64,000 nt of DNA from JACDAN01 sp963721345 (GTDB lineage: Bacteria; Actinomycetota; Thermoleophilia; Gaiellales; Gaiellaceae), in the NCBI GenBank assembly GCA_963721345.1, contig CAVRIT010000001.1:2046001-2110000 (forward strand), read 5' to 3'. Both the position numbers and the translations under genes were made by a program. This document shows positions 42,307 to 50,900 of this stretch, one piece after another. Position 1 is the first letter of the stretch, and each line of letters starts with the position of its first letter. The notes under the pieces are model-generated. The model did no database searches, had not been told where the DNA came from, and saw only the letters and a program-made list of their open reading frames with translations.

Positions 42307-42586
42307 GCCCGGCCGCGCACCCTCCTTCGAGAGTGCTGCTTCGAGCCGGTGCAGGGGGCGCTCGCTCGGGCCAGGCCGACCCGCGGCACCTGGGAGAGCT
42401 CTGCTTAGCGCTGCTTCCTCCCGGATCTGACGCGGTTCGCAGGCTCCCAGTGCGCGGAACCTGGCCGTCAACGCTCACGCCCGAAGCCCGTGTCTCGAAC
42501 GCGACCCCCTCGGGAGGGGATTCAGCCCCGCTGAAGCGGATTGCGGGTTCAGGGAACCGCTAGCTCCCCGCTTAGCGCGGCCGGGC
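42307..42586 (-). ncRNA. ffs: Long-form bacterial SRP RNA
   Basis: The 5' (Alu-like) domain is recognisable on the minus strand by GCTAAGCGGGGAGCTAGCGG and the block CCCGCAATCCGC, and domain IV by CAGATCCGGGAGGAAGCAGC, the Ffh-binding tip. The ends pair perfectly over 12 bp: 42575-42586 with 42307-42318. At about 280 nt it is the large form known from Bacillus and other bacteria. A TACCAT -10 box lies 7 nt upstream of the 5' base. Position before dnaX is a conserved arrangement. Confidence 0.95.
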
Positions 42587-42593
42587 AACGCGC

Positions 42594-42599
42594 ATGGTA
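42594..42599 (-). promoter_or_regulatory. -10 box (TACCAT) of the SRP RNA gene
   Basis: TACCAT followed by 7 nt and the first paired base of the RNA (42586). This independently calibrates the spacing used for the leaderless mRNA starts in this window. Confidence 0.6.
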
Positions 42600-42607
42600 G
42601 CCGCGAC

Positions 42608-43285
42608 TCAAGCGCGGATGCCGCTCTCGGCCCGCGAGTCGTCCCCCAGCAGGCCGTTGAGCTGAGCCCAGCGGCTGGCCTCGGTGCGGTTCGAGACGTT
42701 GAGCTTGCGGTAGACGTTCGAGAGGTGGAACTTCACCGTCTGCTCTGTGACCCAGAGCATGCGGGCGAGCTGCGCGTTGGAACGCCCCTCGGCGACGAGC
42801 TGGAGGATCTCGAGCTCGCGGCGCGTGAGACCGCCCGGCCTGTCGGCGCGGACAGGAGCTGGCGCTCCCGCGCTCGCTCCGGCGAAGTACACGGAGTGGT
42901 CGAACGCCTGGCGCACGGCGGAGGCGACGTCGTCCGGGTGCGCCGTCTTGACGACGTAGGCCGCGGCGCCCGCCGCGAGAGCGCCGTCGATGTACTTCGT
43001 GTCGTGGTGGGCCGTGAGGACGACGGCGCGCAGTGCAGGCTCGATGGATGTGGCCTGCCGCAGAACCTCGAGTCCGTCCGGCTCGCCCGGCGAGGGGTCG
43101 AGCTCCAGCGTCAGGAGGCGCGGGTGATATTGCTCGATTGCGGCAAGCGCCTCGTTTCCGGAAATGGTCTTCGCGACGACTCTCGCGCCGGCGCGTGCGA
43201 GCACGACCTCCAGCGCATCCAGCCAGATCGGATGGGGGTCGAGAATTACGGCATCGAGGCCGCCGGGTGAAGAGTCGAGGTTCAT
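42608..43285 (-). CDS. LuxR/NarL-type response regulator with atypical receiver
   Basis: About 225 aa from ATG 43285 (MNLDSSPGGLDAVIL); a GTG at 43309 is possible. The receiver shows ILDPHPIW in place of the usual acidic pair, and the phosphoacceptor region LELDPSPGEPDG has two extra residues, so phosphorylation is doubtful. The C-terminal LuxR HTH is intact (LTRRELEILQLVAEGRSNAQL ... VKFHLSNVYRKL). It is divergent from a second receiver gene at 43391. Confidence 0.85.
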   Translation of the reverse strand: MNLDSSPGGLDAVILDPHPIWLDALEVVLARAGARVVAKTISGNEALAAIEQYHPRLLTLELDPSPGEPDGLEVLRQATSIEPALRAVVLTAHHDTKYIDGALAAGAAAYVVKTAHPDDVASAVRQAFDHSVYFAGASAGAPAPVRADRPGGLTRRELEILQLVAEGRSNAQLARMLWVTEQTVKFHLSNVYRKLNVSNRTEASRWAQLNGLLGDDSRAESGIRA

Positions 43286-43316
43286 AGCCGCAAGTGGAGC
43301 TATAGACACCTATACG

Positions 43317-43349
43317 GGAAGCTTCGGGGTTTCGCAACCCCGGTCTTCC
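43317..43349. promoter_or_regulatory. Stem-loop in the divergent regulator region
   Basis: CGGGGTT-TCGC-AACCCCG (43325-43342) enclosed by GGAAG/CTTCC (43317-43321 with 43345-43349), in the 105-bp gap between two divergent regulator genes. It could be an operator or an RNA hairpin in the leader of the minus-strand gene. Confidence 0.35.
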
Positions 43350-43378
43350 GGCTAGGGGTGCGAGCGCAGGGGCAGGGC

Positions 43379-43384
43379 TATAGT
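43379..43384 (+). promoter_or_regulatory. -10 box (TATAGT), leaderless
   Basis: TATAGT, 6 nt, then the ATG at 43391: the closest match to the consensus of all starts in this window. Confidence 0.55.
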
Positions 43385-43390
43385 CGCCGG

Positions 43391-44254
43391 ATGGATCTTC
43401 GACCGGATCGGGGAGGCGCGGTTCGGGTCCTGATCGCCGACGACCACGAGCTGTTCGCGACCTCGCTGATGAGCGTCCTGGGGGAGGACGAGCGTGTCGA
43501 GGTGGTCGGCGTGGCCCCCAACGGGGCCGAGGCAGTGCGGCTCTCCGAGGAGCTCGAGCCCGACGTGATCCTGATGGATCTCCGGATGCCCGTGATGGAC
43601 GGGCTCGAGGCCACACGCCTGATCCGCGAGGCGCGCCCCGCGACGCAGATCCTCCTGCTCACGGGCACCGACACGCCGATGGAGGCCGACGCCTCCGCAG
43701 CCGGCGCAACGGCGTTCCTCCGCAAGGAGACCGGGGTCGAAGAGCTGCGGCAGGTCTTCTTCGAGGTGGCATCGCTGGCGGCGATCGCCGCCCCGGCCGC
43801 TCTTAGTAGTACGCCGAGCGGCGGCGCAGGTAGCCGAGCGCAGACGCGCCGAGCACGATTCCCAGCAGGCCGGCGAGCGGTATCGCCAGGCCGAGCAGCC
43901 ACGTCGGAAGTCCCTGGGGATCGGAGATGCCGCCGATGGGAGCCTTGGGCAGCGCCTCGGGCTCCTCTGAGGGCAGCTGCTGTACGCGCTGGCGGATCGC
44001 CGGCAGGACGCCGCTGCGCTTCGTGCTGCGAGTCGCCGAGTCGCTGCCGGGTAGCGCACCGCCGAAGGCGCTTGTCAGCGTCCCGAAGATCGCCGACGCT
44101 GCGGCGGAGTCTGCCCGGGCAGCACACGCAGTCCCCGTCACAGGCCCATCGCCGACCACGACCGCGATCGAGCGTGACGCCCGACCTTTGCGCGGCCGGG
44201 CGACGATCCGGTACGTCCCAGGCTCGAGGCGACGGCGGCCGATCTTGCCGGTGA
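43391..44254 (+). CDS. Receiver-domain response regulator (coding part about 43391-43800)
   Basis: MDLRPDRGGAVRVLIADDHEL begins a canonical receiver: acidic pair DD, phosphoacceptor Asp in VILMDLRMPVMDG, Thr in LLLTGTD and Lys in FLRKETG. No output domain follows. After about residue 137 (SLAAIAAPAAL) the frame runs 150 codons through the opposite-strand gene 43803-44786 and does not look real; TAGTAG at 43804-43809 in another frame is a plausible true end. It is probably a single-domain signalling protein or one that pairs with the divergent LuxR regulator. Confidence 0.7.
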   Translation: MDLRPDRGGAVRVLIADDHELFATSLMSVLGEDERVEVVGVAPNGAEAVRLSEELEPDVILMDLRMPVMDGLEATRLIREARPATQILLLTGTDTPMEADASAAGATAFLRKETGVEELRQVFFEVASLAAIAAPAALSSTPSGGAGSRAQTRRARFPAGRRAVSPGRAATSEVPGDRRCRRWEPWAAPRAPLRAAAVRAGGSPAGRRCASCCESPSRCRVAHRRRRLSASRRSPTLRRSLPGQHTQSPSQAHRRPRPRSSVTPDLCAAGRRSGTSQARGDGGRSCR

Positions 44255-44786
44255 AGCGCAGCCGGTTCTTCCCCGCGCGCCCACTGACCACGAACCGCGC
44301 GACGACGCCGCACGAAGGCGCGGGCCCGCGGACGAGGAACCGGACGCGCGAAGCGGCGCTCAGCGTGTAGGTGATCGTCGCTGCCCTGCGGTGCTTCCCG
44401 CGGGTGGTGGCGCGCCACTTGTCCGCCTGGATGCGCGTGACCTCGGCGGGCCGGCTCGGCGTCGTCCGAGCCGACGGCCGAGCGCCCGAGTACGACCAGG
44501 CCGTGGAGCTGCTTCCGCCCGTTGAAGGCGCCGCCGGGGCTGATGAAGACGGACCGGAGGGCGTCGCGACGGGCGCGCGGGGACGGCGGGCGCCCTGCGG
44601 AACGGCGACCGGCGGCTGCGGAGCAGGCGGAGTCGGAACCGCCGGAACCGGCGGTGCGGGCGGCGTGGGGAGGGGCACCGGGACGGTCGGCACGGTGACC
44701 GTCACGCCGGGCAGCTCGACCTGTCCGAGCGCCTGCGCGGAGAGCACGCCGGCGGCCGCGACCGCACAGAAGAGTCGCAAGTACAC
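43803..44786 (-). CDS. Secreted Pro-rich protein with C-terminal membrane anchor
   Basis: 327 aa. Signal peptide MYLRLFCAVAAAGVLSAQALG; a Pro/Val/Thr-rich linker (VTVPTVPVPLPTPPAPPVPA) to about residue 100; a beta-sandwich-like domain (TYTLSAASRVRFLVRG ... RLEPGTYRIVARP); and a final membrane helix WLLGLAIPLAGLLGIVLGAS followed by RRR. This is the layout of a surface protein held in the membrane by its C-terminus. No enzyme motif is seen. Its 3' end collides with the run-on of the receiver gene. Confidence 0.7.
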   Translation of the reverse strand: MYLRLFCAVAAAGVLSAQALGQVELPGVTVTVPTVPVPLPTPPAPPVPAVPTPPAPQPPVAVPQGARRPRAPVATPSGPSSSAPAAPSTGGSSSTAWSYSGARPSARTTPSRPAEVTRIQADKWRATTRGKHRRAATITYTLSAASRVRFLVRGPAPSCGVVARFVVSGRAGKNRLRFTGKIGRRRLEPGTYRIVARPRKGRASRSIAVVVGDGPVTGTACAARADSAAASAIFGTLTSAFGGALPGSDSATRSTKRSGVLPAIRQRVQQLPSEEPEALPKAPIGGISDPQGLPTWLLGLAIPLAGLLGIVLGASALGYLRRRSAYY

Positions 44787-44859
44787 GCGCCGCAGTCATG
44801 CTCGATCCACCGTGAGCCTCTGCAGAGAGAACGCGGACTGAGCCCGCGTGGTTACGCGC

Positions 44860-44865
44860 TACTGT
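44860..44865 (+). promoter_or_regulatory. -10 box (TACTGT) of tRNA-Val
   Basis: TACTGT lies 10 nt before the first base of the tRNA, leaving a short 5' leader for RNase P to remove. Confidence 0.4.
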
Positions 44866-44875
44866 TGACGCGCTC

Positions 44876-44947
44876 GGGCGTGTAGCTCAGCGGGAGAGCG
44901 CCCGCTTCACACGCGGGAGGTCACTGGTTCGATCCCAGTCACGCCCA
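44876..44947 (+). tRNA. tRNA-Val(CAC)
   Basis: Cloverleaf: acceptor GGGCGTG with CACGCCC, D-loop AGCTCAGCGGGAGAGC, anticodon stem CCCGC/GCGGG around the loop TTCACAC (anticodon CAC), T-arm CTGGTTCGATCCCAG, discriminator A. CCA is not encoded. It ends immediately before the stop codon of the convergent hydrolase. Confidence 0.97.
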
Positions 44948-45655
44948 TCAGTCGCCTCCGTGGCGGCGCGAGGCGTTGCCGATGACCTCGGCCACCTCTT
45001 TGGGACGCGACCACATCGGCCAATGGCTCGTTGGGAGGTCGACCCAGGTGACGTTGCGAAGCTCCTTGAGCCCGCCCAGCCACGGGTAGCCGGCCTCGGC
45101 CGCCTCCTTGTACTGATCGGAGGTGAACGAGGTGCAGAACATGATCGACGGGATGTCGAAGCGGGCGTCGTTCGTCAGCTCGGGAGCGTCCCGCATCGCC
45201 GCCCCCGGCTCGGGAACGGCCCGCTGCCGGAACGCCTCGAGCTGGTCCTCGCTGATGCCGTCGAGGTTCTCGCCGAGCTCCTCCCACGTCGGCGGGAGCG
45301 GCTTTTCGGCGTCGGCGAAGTCCGGATCCATCGCGCCCGTGCCCGGGCTCGAGTCCACGTAGACCACCGCTGCGATCTGCTCGGGCACACGGTCGGTGGC
45401 GGCGTAGCCCGAAGTGCCGGCGCCGCTGTGCACGGCGAGGACGACGGGCGCACCCGCGGCGGTCACCGCCTCGGAGATCGCGTCGACGTGATCGTCGAGC
45501 GTGATCCCGGAGCGGTCGGCATCGGCCGACTCGAGACCGGGAAGCGTGAGCGCGGTGACCTCGTGGCCGTCGGCCCGGAGGATCGAAGCGACCTCGTCCC
45601 ATGCCCAGCCGCCGAGCCAGAATCCGGGGACGAGGACGATCGGTGCGGCTGCCAT
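44948..45655 (-). CDS. Alpha/beta hydrolase (esterase-like)
   Basis: 235 aa. VLVPGFWLGGWAWDEV is the oxyanion region, AVHSGAGTSG holds the nucleophile Ser, an Asp follows in VYVDSSPGTG or later, and the His is in TSHWPMWSRP. Similar to small salicylate-esterase/methylesterase-like hydrolases; the substrate is unknown. ATG 45655 is preceded by TAGGAT at 6 nt. The stop is 1 nt from tRNA-Val. Confidence 0.85.
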   Translation of the reverse strand: MAAAPIVLVPGFWLGGWAWDEVASILRADGHEVTALTLPGLESADADRSGITLDDHVDAISEAVTAAGAPVVLAVHSGAGTSGYAATDRVPEQIAAVVYVDSSPGTGAMDPDFADAEKPLPPTWEELGENLDGISEDQLEAFRQRAVPEPGAAMRDAPELTNDARFDIPSIMFCTSFTSDQYKEAAEAGYPWLGGLKELRNVTWVDLPTSHWPMWSRPKEVAEVIGNASRRHGGD

Positions 45656-45661
45656 GCCGCG

Positions 45662-45667
45662 ATCCTA
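45662..45667 (-). promoter_or_regulatory. -10 box (TAGGAT) of the hydrolase, leaderless
   Basis: TAGGAT on the minus strand, 6 nt, then ATG 45655. The divergent MFS gene has TAACGT 9 nt before its GTG. Confidence 0.5.
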
Positions 45668-45691
45668 GGCGACGCGTAACGTCCCGCCCGC

Positions 45692-46936
45692 GTGTACCAG
45701 GTCGTGAACCCACTGCGGCTGCTACGGCTTCGTGGGCGGGCCCGAGGACGGCGCGTGGCCCGCAACGTCGTCCTGCTCGGGCTCGTCAGCTTCTTCACGG
45801 ACATCTCGTCGGAGATGGTCGCGACGATCCTGCCGCTGTACCTCGTCTACACGCTGGGGTTCACGCCGTTCCAGTTCGGCGTGGTGGACGGGCTCCAGCA
45901 GGGCGCCGCGGCGCTCGTCCGCGTCGCAGGCGGCTTCGCCGCCGACCGCACTCGCCGGCACAAGGAGGTCGCGTGGATCGGCTACGGCCTGTCCGCGGTG
46001 TCGCGCATCGGGCTGCTGTTCGCGCAGAGCGTCTCGGCGCTCGGCGCGCTCGTCTTCATCGATCGCACCGGCAAGGGGATCCGCACGGCGCCGCGCGACG
46101 CGCTGATCTCGCTGTCGAGCGAGCGGGAGACGCTGGGCGTCGCGTTCGGGGTGCACCGCGCGCTCGACACCGCCGGCGCCATGCTCGGCCCGCTCGTCGC
46201 GTTCGGGATCCTCTGGCTCGCGCCGGGGGAGTTCGACGCGATCTTCGTCGTGAGCTTCTGTGTTGCTCTGGTCGGTCTCGCGATCCTCGGTCTCTTCGTC
46301 CAGAACCGCACCGAGCCGAGCCCCGAGGCCGAGAACGTGTCGCTCGCCGCTGCGGCCAGGCTGTTCGGGACTCGCCGCTTCGCGACTCTCGTCGTCGTCG
46401 GAGCAGCCCTCGCGCTGGTGACCGTCAGCGACGGATTCCTCTTCATCGCGCTTCAGCGCCACCTCGACTTCGAGGCGCGGCTGCTGCCGCTCCTCTTCGT
46501 CGGGACGGCCTTCGCGTACATGCTCCTTGCCATTCCTGTCGGACGCCTCGCCGACCGGGTGGGACGAGGGCGCGTTTTCGTCGCCGGCTATCTCCCGCTG
46601 CTCGCGGCCTATGGGCTCCTCCTGCTGCCGGCCGGCGGCTCCGCGGAGATCGCGCTGTTCCTCGCGCTGCTCGGCCTCTACTACGCGGCGACCGACGGCG
46701 TCCTGATGGCACTCGCCAGTGCGACCCTTCCCCCGGCTCTACGGGGGAGCGGGCTCGCGCTGGTCGTGACCGCGACGAGCTTCGGCCGGTTGTTCGCCTC
46801 GATCCTCTTCGGCACTATCTGGACATGGACGGACGTCGAGACGGCGATCGCGGTGTACGCGATCGGCCTCGTCGCCGCGATGGCGGTGACAGCCGCCGCG
46901 CTGCGCCGTGCGCCGGAGTTGGCTCCGAGTGACTGA
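45692..46936 (+). CDS. Major facilitator superfamily transporter
   Basis: 414 aa with about twelve membrane helices. Conserved MFS loop GGFAADRTRRHKEVAW between helices 2 and 3, and IPVGRLADRVGRGRVFV in the second half. The motif FTDISSEMVATILPLYL at helix 1 is typical of a subfamily of uncharacterised efflux-like transporters. GTG 45692. It overlaps the next gene by 8 bp. Confidence 0.85.
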   Translation: MYQVVNPLRLLRLRGRARGRRVARNVVLLGLVSFFTDISSEMVATILPLYLVYTLGFTPFQFGVVDGLQQGAAALVRVAGGFAADRTRRHKEVAWIGYGLSAVSRIGLLFAQSVSALGALVFIDRTGKGIRTAPRDALISLSSERETLGVAFGVHRALDTAGAMLGPLVAFGILWLAPGEFDAIFVVSFCVALVGLAILGLFVQNRTEPSPEAENVSLAAAARLFGTRRFATLVVVGAALALVTVSDGFLFIALQRHLDFEARLLPLLFVGTAFAYMLLAIPVGRLADRVGRGRVFVAGYLPLLAAYGLLLLPAGGSAEIALFLALLGLYYAATDGVLMALASATLPPALRGSGLALVVTATSFGRLFASILFGTIWTWTDVETAIAVYAIGLVAAMAVTAAALRRAPELAPSD

Positions 46937-47915
46937 CCGGCGCCGGAAGCTTGCCTTCGCGGGTCTTTGCGCGGTCGTGCTCGTCGCCGCCGTGGGCTTC
47001 GTCGCGTGGTCTGCGCTGGGGGACGAGGAGGTCTCCGACCGGGTGGGGGCCGGCGAAGAGGCGCTTAGCGCAGTCACTTCACGGCGTCCGTTCCTCGTCT
47101 TCCAGCACGTCGCGCGCGACGAGCACTACGCGGAGATCGCGATCGCCGACGTCGACGAGCCCGCGTCGCCGACCTTCACCGGGCTCGTTTGCGAGCGGGT
47201 CTACTTCGCCGCGGAGCGCGGGCTGTGCCTGCTGCCGAAGCAAGGGGCACTCGGCTCCGCCGCGCAGGCTCGCGTCTTCGATGTGGGCTTCCGCCCGACG
47301 CGGTCGGCGCAAATCGGCGGCATCATCAGCCGCGCACGGGTCTCCCCGTCGGGCCGCTACGGCGCCGCGACCACGTTCGTCGCAGGGCATTCCTACATGG
47401 ATCAGGGCTTCTCGACCAGCACGACGCTGATCGACATGGCACGCGGCAAGGTGCTCGCGAACCTGGAGCGGTTTGCGATCACGCGTGACGGCAAGCCGTT
47501 CAAGGCGATCGACTTCAACTTCTGGGGCGTGACCTTCGCACCGGACGATCGCCGCTTCTACGCGACGCTGCAGACCTCCGGCGACATCTACCTCGTCGAG
47601 GGGGACATCGAGACACGCGAAGCCAAGGTGATCGCGAAGGGCGTCGAGTGCCCGTCGCTCTCCCCGGATGGGCGCCGAATCGCGTACAAGAGCCGGCAGG
47701 GGAACAGCTGGCGGCTCCACGTGCTCGACATCGCCGGCGGTGGCCGGACGCCGCTCGCGGAGTCGAGGAGCGTCGACGACCAGGTCGAGTGGCTCGACGA
47801 CGGCCGGATCCTGTACGGGCTCGAAGGGAACATCTGGGTCGTTTCGGCCGACGGGAGCGGCCCGCCGCGAATCTACGTCCGCAACGCGCTGTCCCCCGCG
47901 GTCGTCCGGTCCTAG
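46929..47915 (+). CDS. Membrane-anchored TolB-like beta-propeller protein
   Basis: 328 aa. N-terminal membrane helix (LAFAGLCAVVLVAAVGFVAW), then propeller-like blades, e.g. SRARVSPSGRYGAATTF, WGVTFAPDDRRFYATL, GVECPSLSPDGRRIAYKS. It is co-transcribed with the MFS transporter (8-bp overlap), so it may assist transport or sense its substrate. The stop shares CTAG (47912-47915) with the convergent LamG protein. Confidence 0.75.
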   Translation: MTDRRRKLAFAGLCAVVLVAAVGFVAWSALGDEEVSDRVGAGEEALSAVTSRRPFLVFQHVARDEHYAEIAIADVDEPASPTFTGLVCERVYFAAERGLCLLPKQGALGSAAQARVFDVGFRPTRSAQIGGIISRARVSPSGRYGAATTFVAGHSYMDQGFSTSTTLIDMARGKVLANLERFAITRDGKPFKAIDFNFWGVTFAPDDRRFYATLQTSGDIYLVEGDIETREAKVIAKGVECPSLSPDGRRIAYKSRQGNSWRLHVLDIAGGGRTPLAESRSVDDQVEWLDDGRILYGLEGNIWVVSADGSGPPRIYVRNALSPAVVRS

Positions 47916-50900
47916 AAGCTCGGGAAGCCGAAGAACGCGGCGGGTGCGGCCGCACGCGAGAGCTCGTCCACCTCGGTGGCCGTGAGCATCCGGTCGTAGA
48001 CCCGCACCTCGTCGATCAGCCCGCGGAACCGCTGCATCCCGCCGGGGTTCCGTCCGATGTTGAGCGGGTAGGTGCTCGTGGCCGGCGGGGCCGCGTAGGT
48101 GGAGCTGAGCGCGAGCACCCCGTTGCGGTAGCCGCGGACCTCCCGGGTCGTCCCGTCACGGACGAGGACGACGTGCTGCCACTGCTCGGGGCTCACCGTG
48201 CTCGCCAGCTGTCCCGAGAGGAGCGTGCCGTCTGACTCCTTGTGCGACCAGGACAGCGGGTAGGGCGACGCGCCGCCGACCGGGCCGAGCTCGAACTCGT
48301 AGCGCTTGCTGACGATCGATTGCACGCTGCGGGCCCCGGTCGGCTTGATCCAGGCCGAGACGGTGAGATCGCCGGTGAGCTTCAGCGGCGGGGAGTCGGG
48401 GATCCGGACGTAGTCGTCGGCCCCGTCGAACGAGAGGCAGTTGCCGCTTACACAGGAGGCTGAGGCCGCCCAGGTCGGCTTGTACTGGAGCGCGCCGTCG
48501 AGCCCGTTGCCCGAGCTGTCGGCCGCGACCGATCCCGCGCCCTCGTCGAAGGACCAGTGGCCGACGAGCCCGGTGTCCGGGCCGGCGTCGACTTCCCTGA
48601 ACGTCGCGGTGTACGTCGTGTCTGCGCTCGGGGACGAGATCGTGTGACTCGCGGCGCCGCCGTCCGACCACGAGACGAACTCGTACGTCCGGCCGCCGAC
48701 CGTCTGCGGCGAGGGCGCCTCGATCGTGCGCTCGAGGCCGACGACGCCGCGGAACGTGTGCGGTGAGGTCACAGGCTGGCTGTCGAGGTTCAGCCGCAGG
48801 CCCGGAACGCCGGTGGTGAGCGTCACAGCGGCCGTCCGCGGGTGGACGTCCCGGTACGTGCTCGAGGTCAGGCCGCCGCTGTCCGTTGCGGTCAGGTGGA
48901 TCCGGTACCAGACGTCGTCGTCGACGTGGCCCCCCGTCGGGACGTCGAACGAGCCGCCTGTCGCCCCGCCCGTATCCGGGCTGAACGGATGAACGTGCTC
49001 CTCGTGGTGAAAGTCGATGCGCCAACTGAAGCTCGCGCCGGAGAGCGTGCCCTGCTCGGGATCCGTCGCGGTTCCCGAGTAGGCGATCGTCTGGCCGGCG
49101 CTGTAGAGCGCGCCCTCCGCCGGAACCGTGATCGAGGCGCTGGGGGCTCGGTTGGTCGTCACCGTCAGGGTCGCCGGGCTGCTGGTCGCGGTGCCGAACG
49201 AGTTCGACACGACCACCCGGAACTGCGCCCCGTCGTCACCGGTCTGCGCGTTGGCAAACGTGTAGCTGGGCGACGTAGCGCCCGCGATGTCCACACCGTT
49301 TCGCTGCCACCGGTAGGCGAGCGGCGCCGATCCGCTCGCGTTGACGTTGAACGTCGCGCTCTGTCCGACGGCGACGGTGGTGCTCTGAGGGTGCGAGACG
49401 ATCGACGGCGGCTGGTCGGTTGTCAGATACCGGACCCGCTGCACGCTCGACGTCCCGCGCGCGAGGTAGTAGAGGCTGCCGTCCTCCCCGACCTTCACGT
49501 CCACCGGGTCGCGGGTGCGGTCGATGTCCAGGAACGTCGTGACCTGCCTCGTCGCGATGTCGGCGCTCTTGATCCAGCCGTTGCAGTAGTCGGCGAAGAA
49601 GTAGTCGTTGACGTACTGGGCCGGGAAGTTCACCGTCGCCGGGTCGTAGAACGACCCGCCGGTGATCGCGCAGTCCCCGTTCGCCTGCGGGTAGGAGTGG
49701 AACGGGTTCTGGTAGCGCGGATCGGCGTGCGGGCCCTCCGTCGCCGGCCAGCCGAAGTTCAGCCCGCCGCTCGAGCCCGCCCACGCCTCGTTGATCTCCT
49801 CGTAGGCGTTCTCGCCGACGTCGTTGATGAAGATCCGGCCGGTCCCGCGCTGGATGTCGAAGGTGAACGGGTTCCTGAGCCCGAGCGCCCAGATCGACCG
49901 GTACACGCCGGTCGTCGTGGCGTAGAACGGGTTGTCACTCGGGATCGAGCCGTCGGCGTTGATCCGCAGCAACTTCCCGGAGAGCGTCGTCAGCGACTGC
50001 GCGTTGTCCTCGTGGTGGCCCTCGCCGACGGCGACGTAGAGCCTGCCGTCGGGCCCGAAGTGGATCGCGCCGCCGTTGTGCCAGCCCGTCTCCGATGGGA
50101 TTGGGTTCAGGACGAAGACCTCACTCCCGGGCTCGGCCACATCCGGGTTCGACGAGCTGGCCGTGAAGCGGCTGACCCGGTTGACGACGGGCGAGGTCGC
50201 CGCGGTGTAGTAGACGTAGACGTAGCGGTTCGCGGCGAAGTTCGGGTCGAACGCGACCCCGAGTAGGCCCCGCTCGTTGGTCGAGGTCACCTGGACGCTG
50301 AGGAACGGCGTCGGGAGCAGCGTCCCGTTCTTGATCACGCGGAGAGCGCCGCCCTGCTCGGCCACGAAGATCCGGCCGTCAGGCGCCATCCCCATCGCAG
50401 TCGGGCGGTTGAGGCCCGACGCGATCGTCACGTCCTCGCGCTGCCCCGGCGGAGGCGGCGGAGGCGGCGGCGGTGGAGGTGGCGGGGGCGGAGGAGGCGG
50501 CAGCGGTGGCGGCGGCGGGGGAGGCGGCGGCGGAGGGGGCGGCGGGGGGCCGGGCGGAGGAGGAGGCGGCGGCGGAGGCGGCGGCGGCGGGCCGCCGTAG
50601 AGCTCCAGCACTTCGCTCTCGCTGAGCGCGCGGTCGTAGATCCGCACCTCGTCGATCAGGCCGCGGAAGCGCTGCGTCCCGCCGGGATTCCGGCCGATGT
50701 TCAGCGCGTACGTGCTCGTTCCCGGCGCCGCCGCGTAGCTCGAGCTGAGCTCGAGGGCGCCGTTCCGATATCCGCGGAGCTCCCGTGTCGCACCGTTTCG
50801 GACGAGGACGACGTGCTGCCACACCTCCGGGGCAACGGCGTCCGCCAGCCGTCCCGAGACCAGCGTCCCGTCGGCCTGCTTGTGCGACCAGGAGAGGGGA

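Noticed and set aside
43858..44254. C-terminal half of the receiver-gene reading frame as a new output domain
   Set aside because: Arg/Ala/Pro-rich antisense of the secreted protein gene; no motif or helix pattern.
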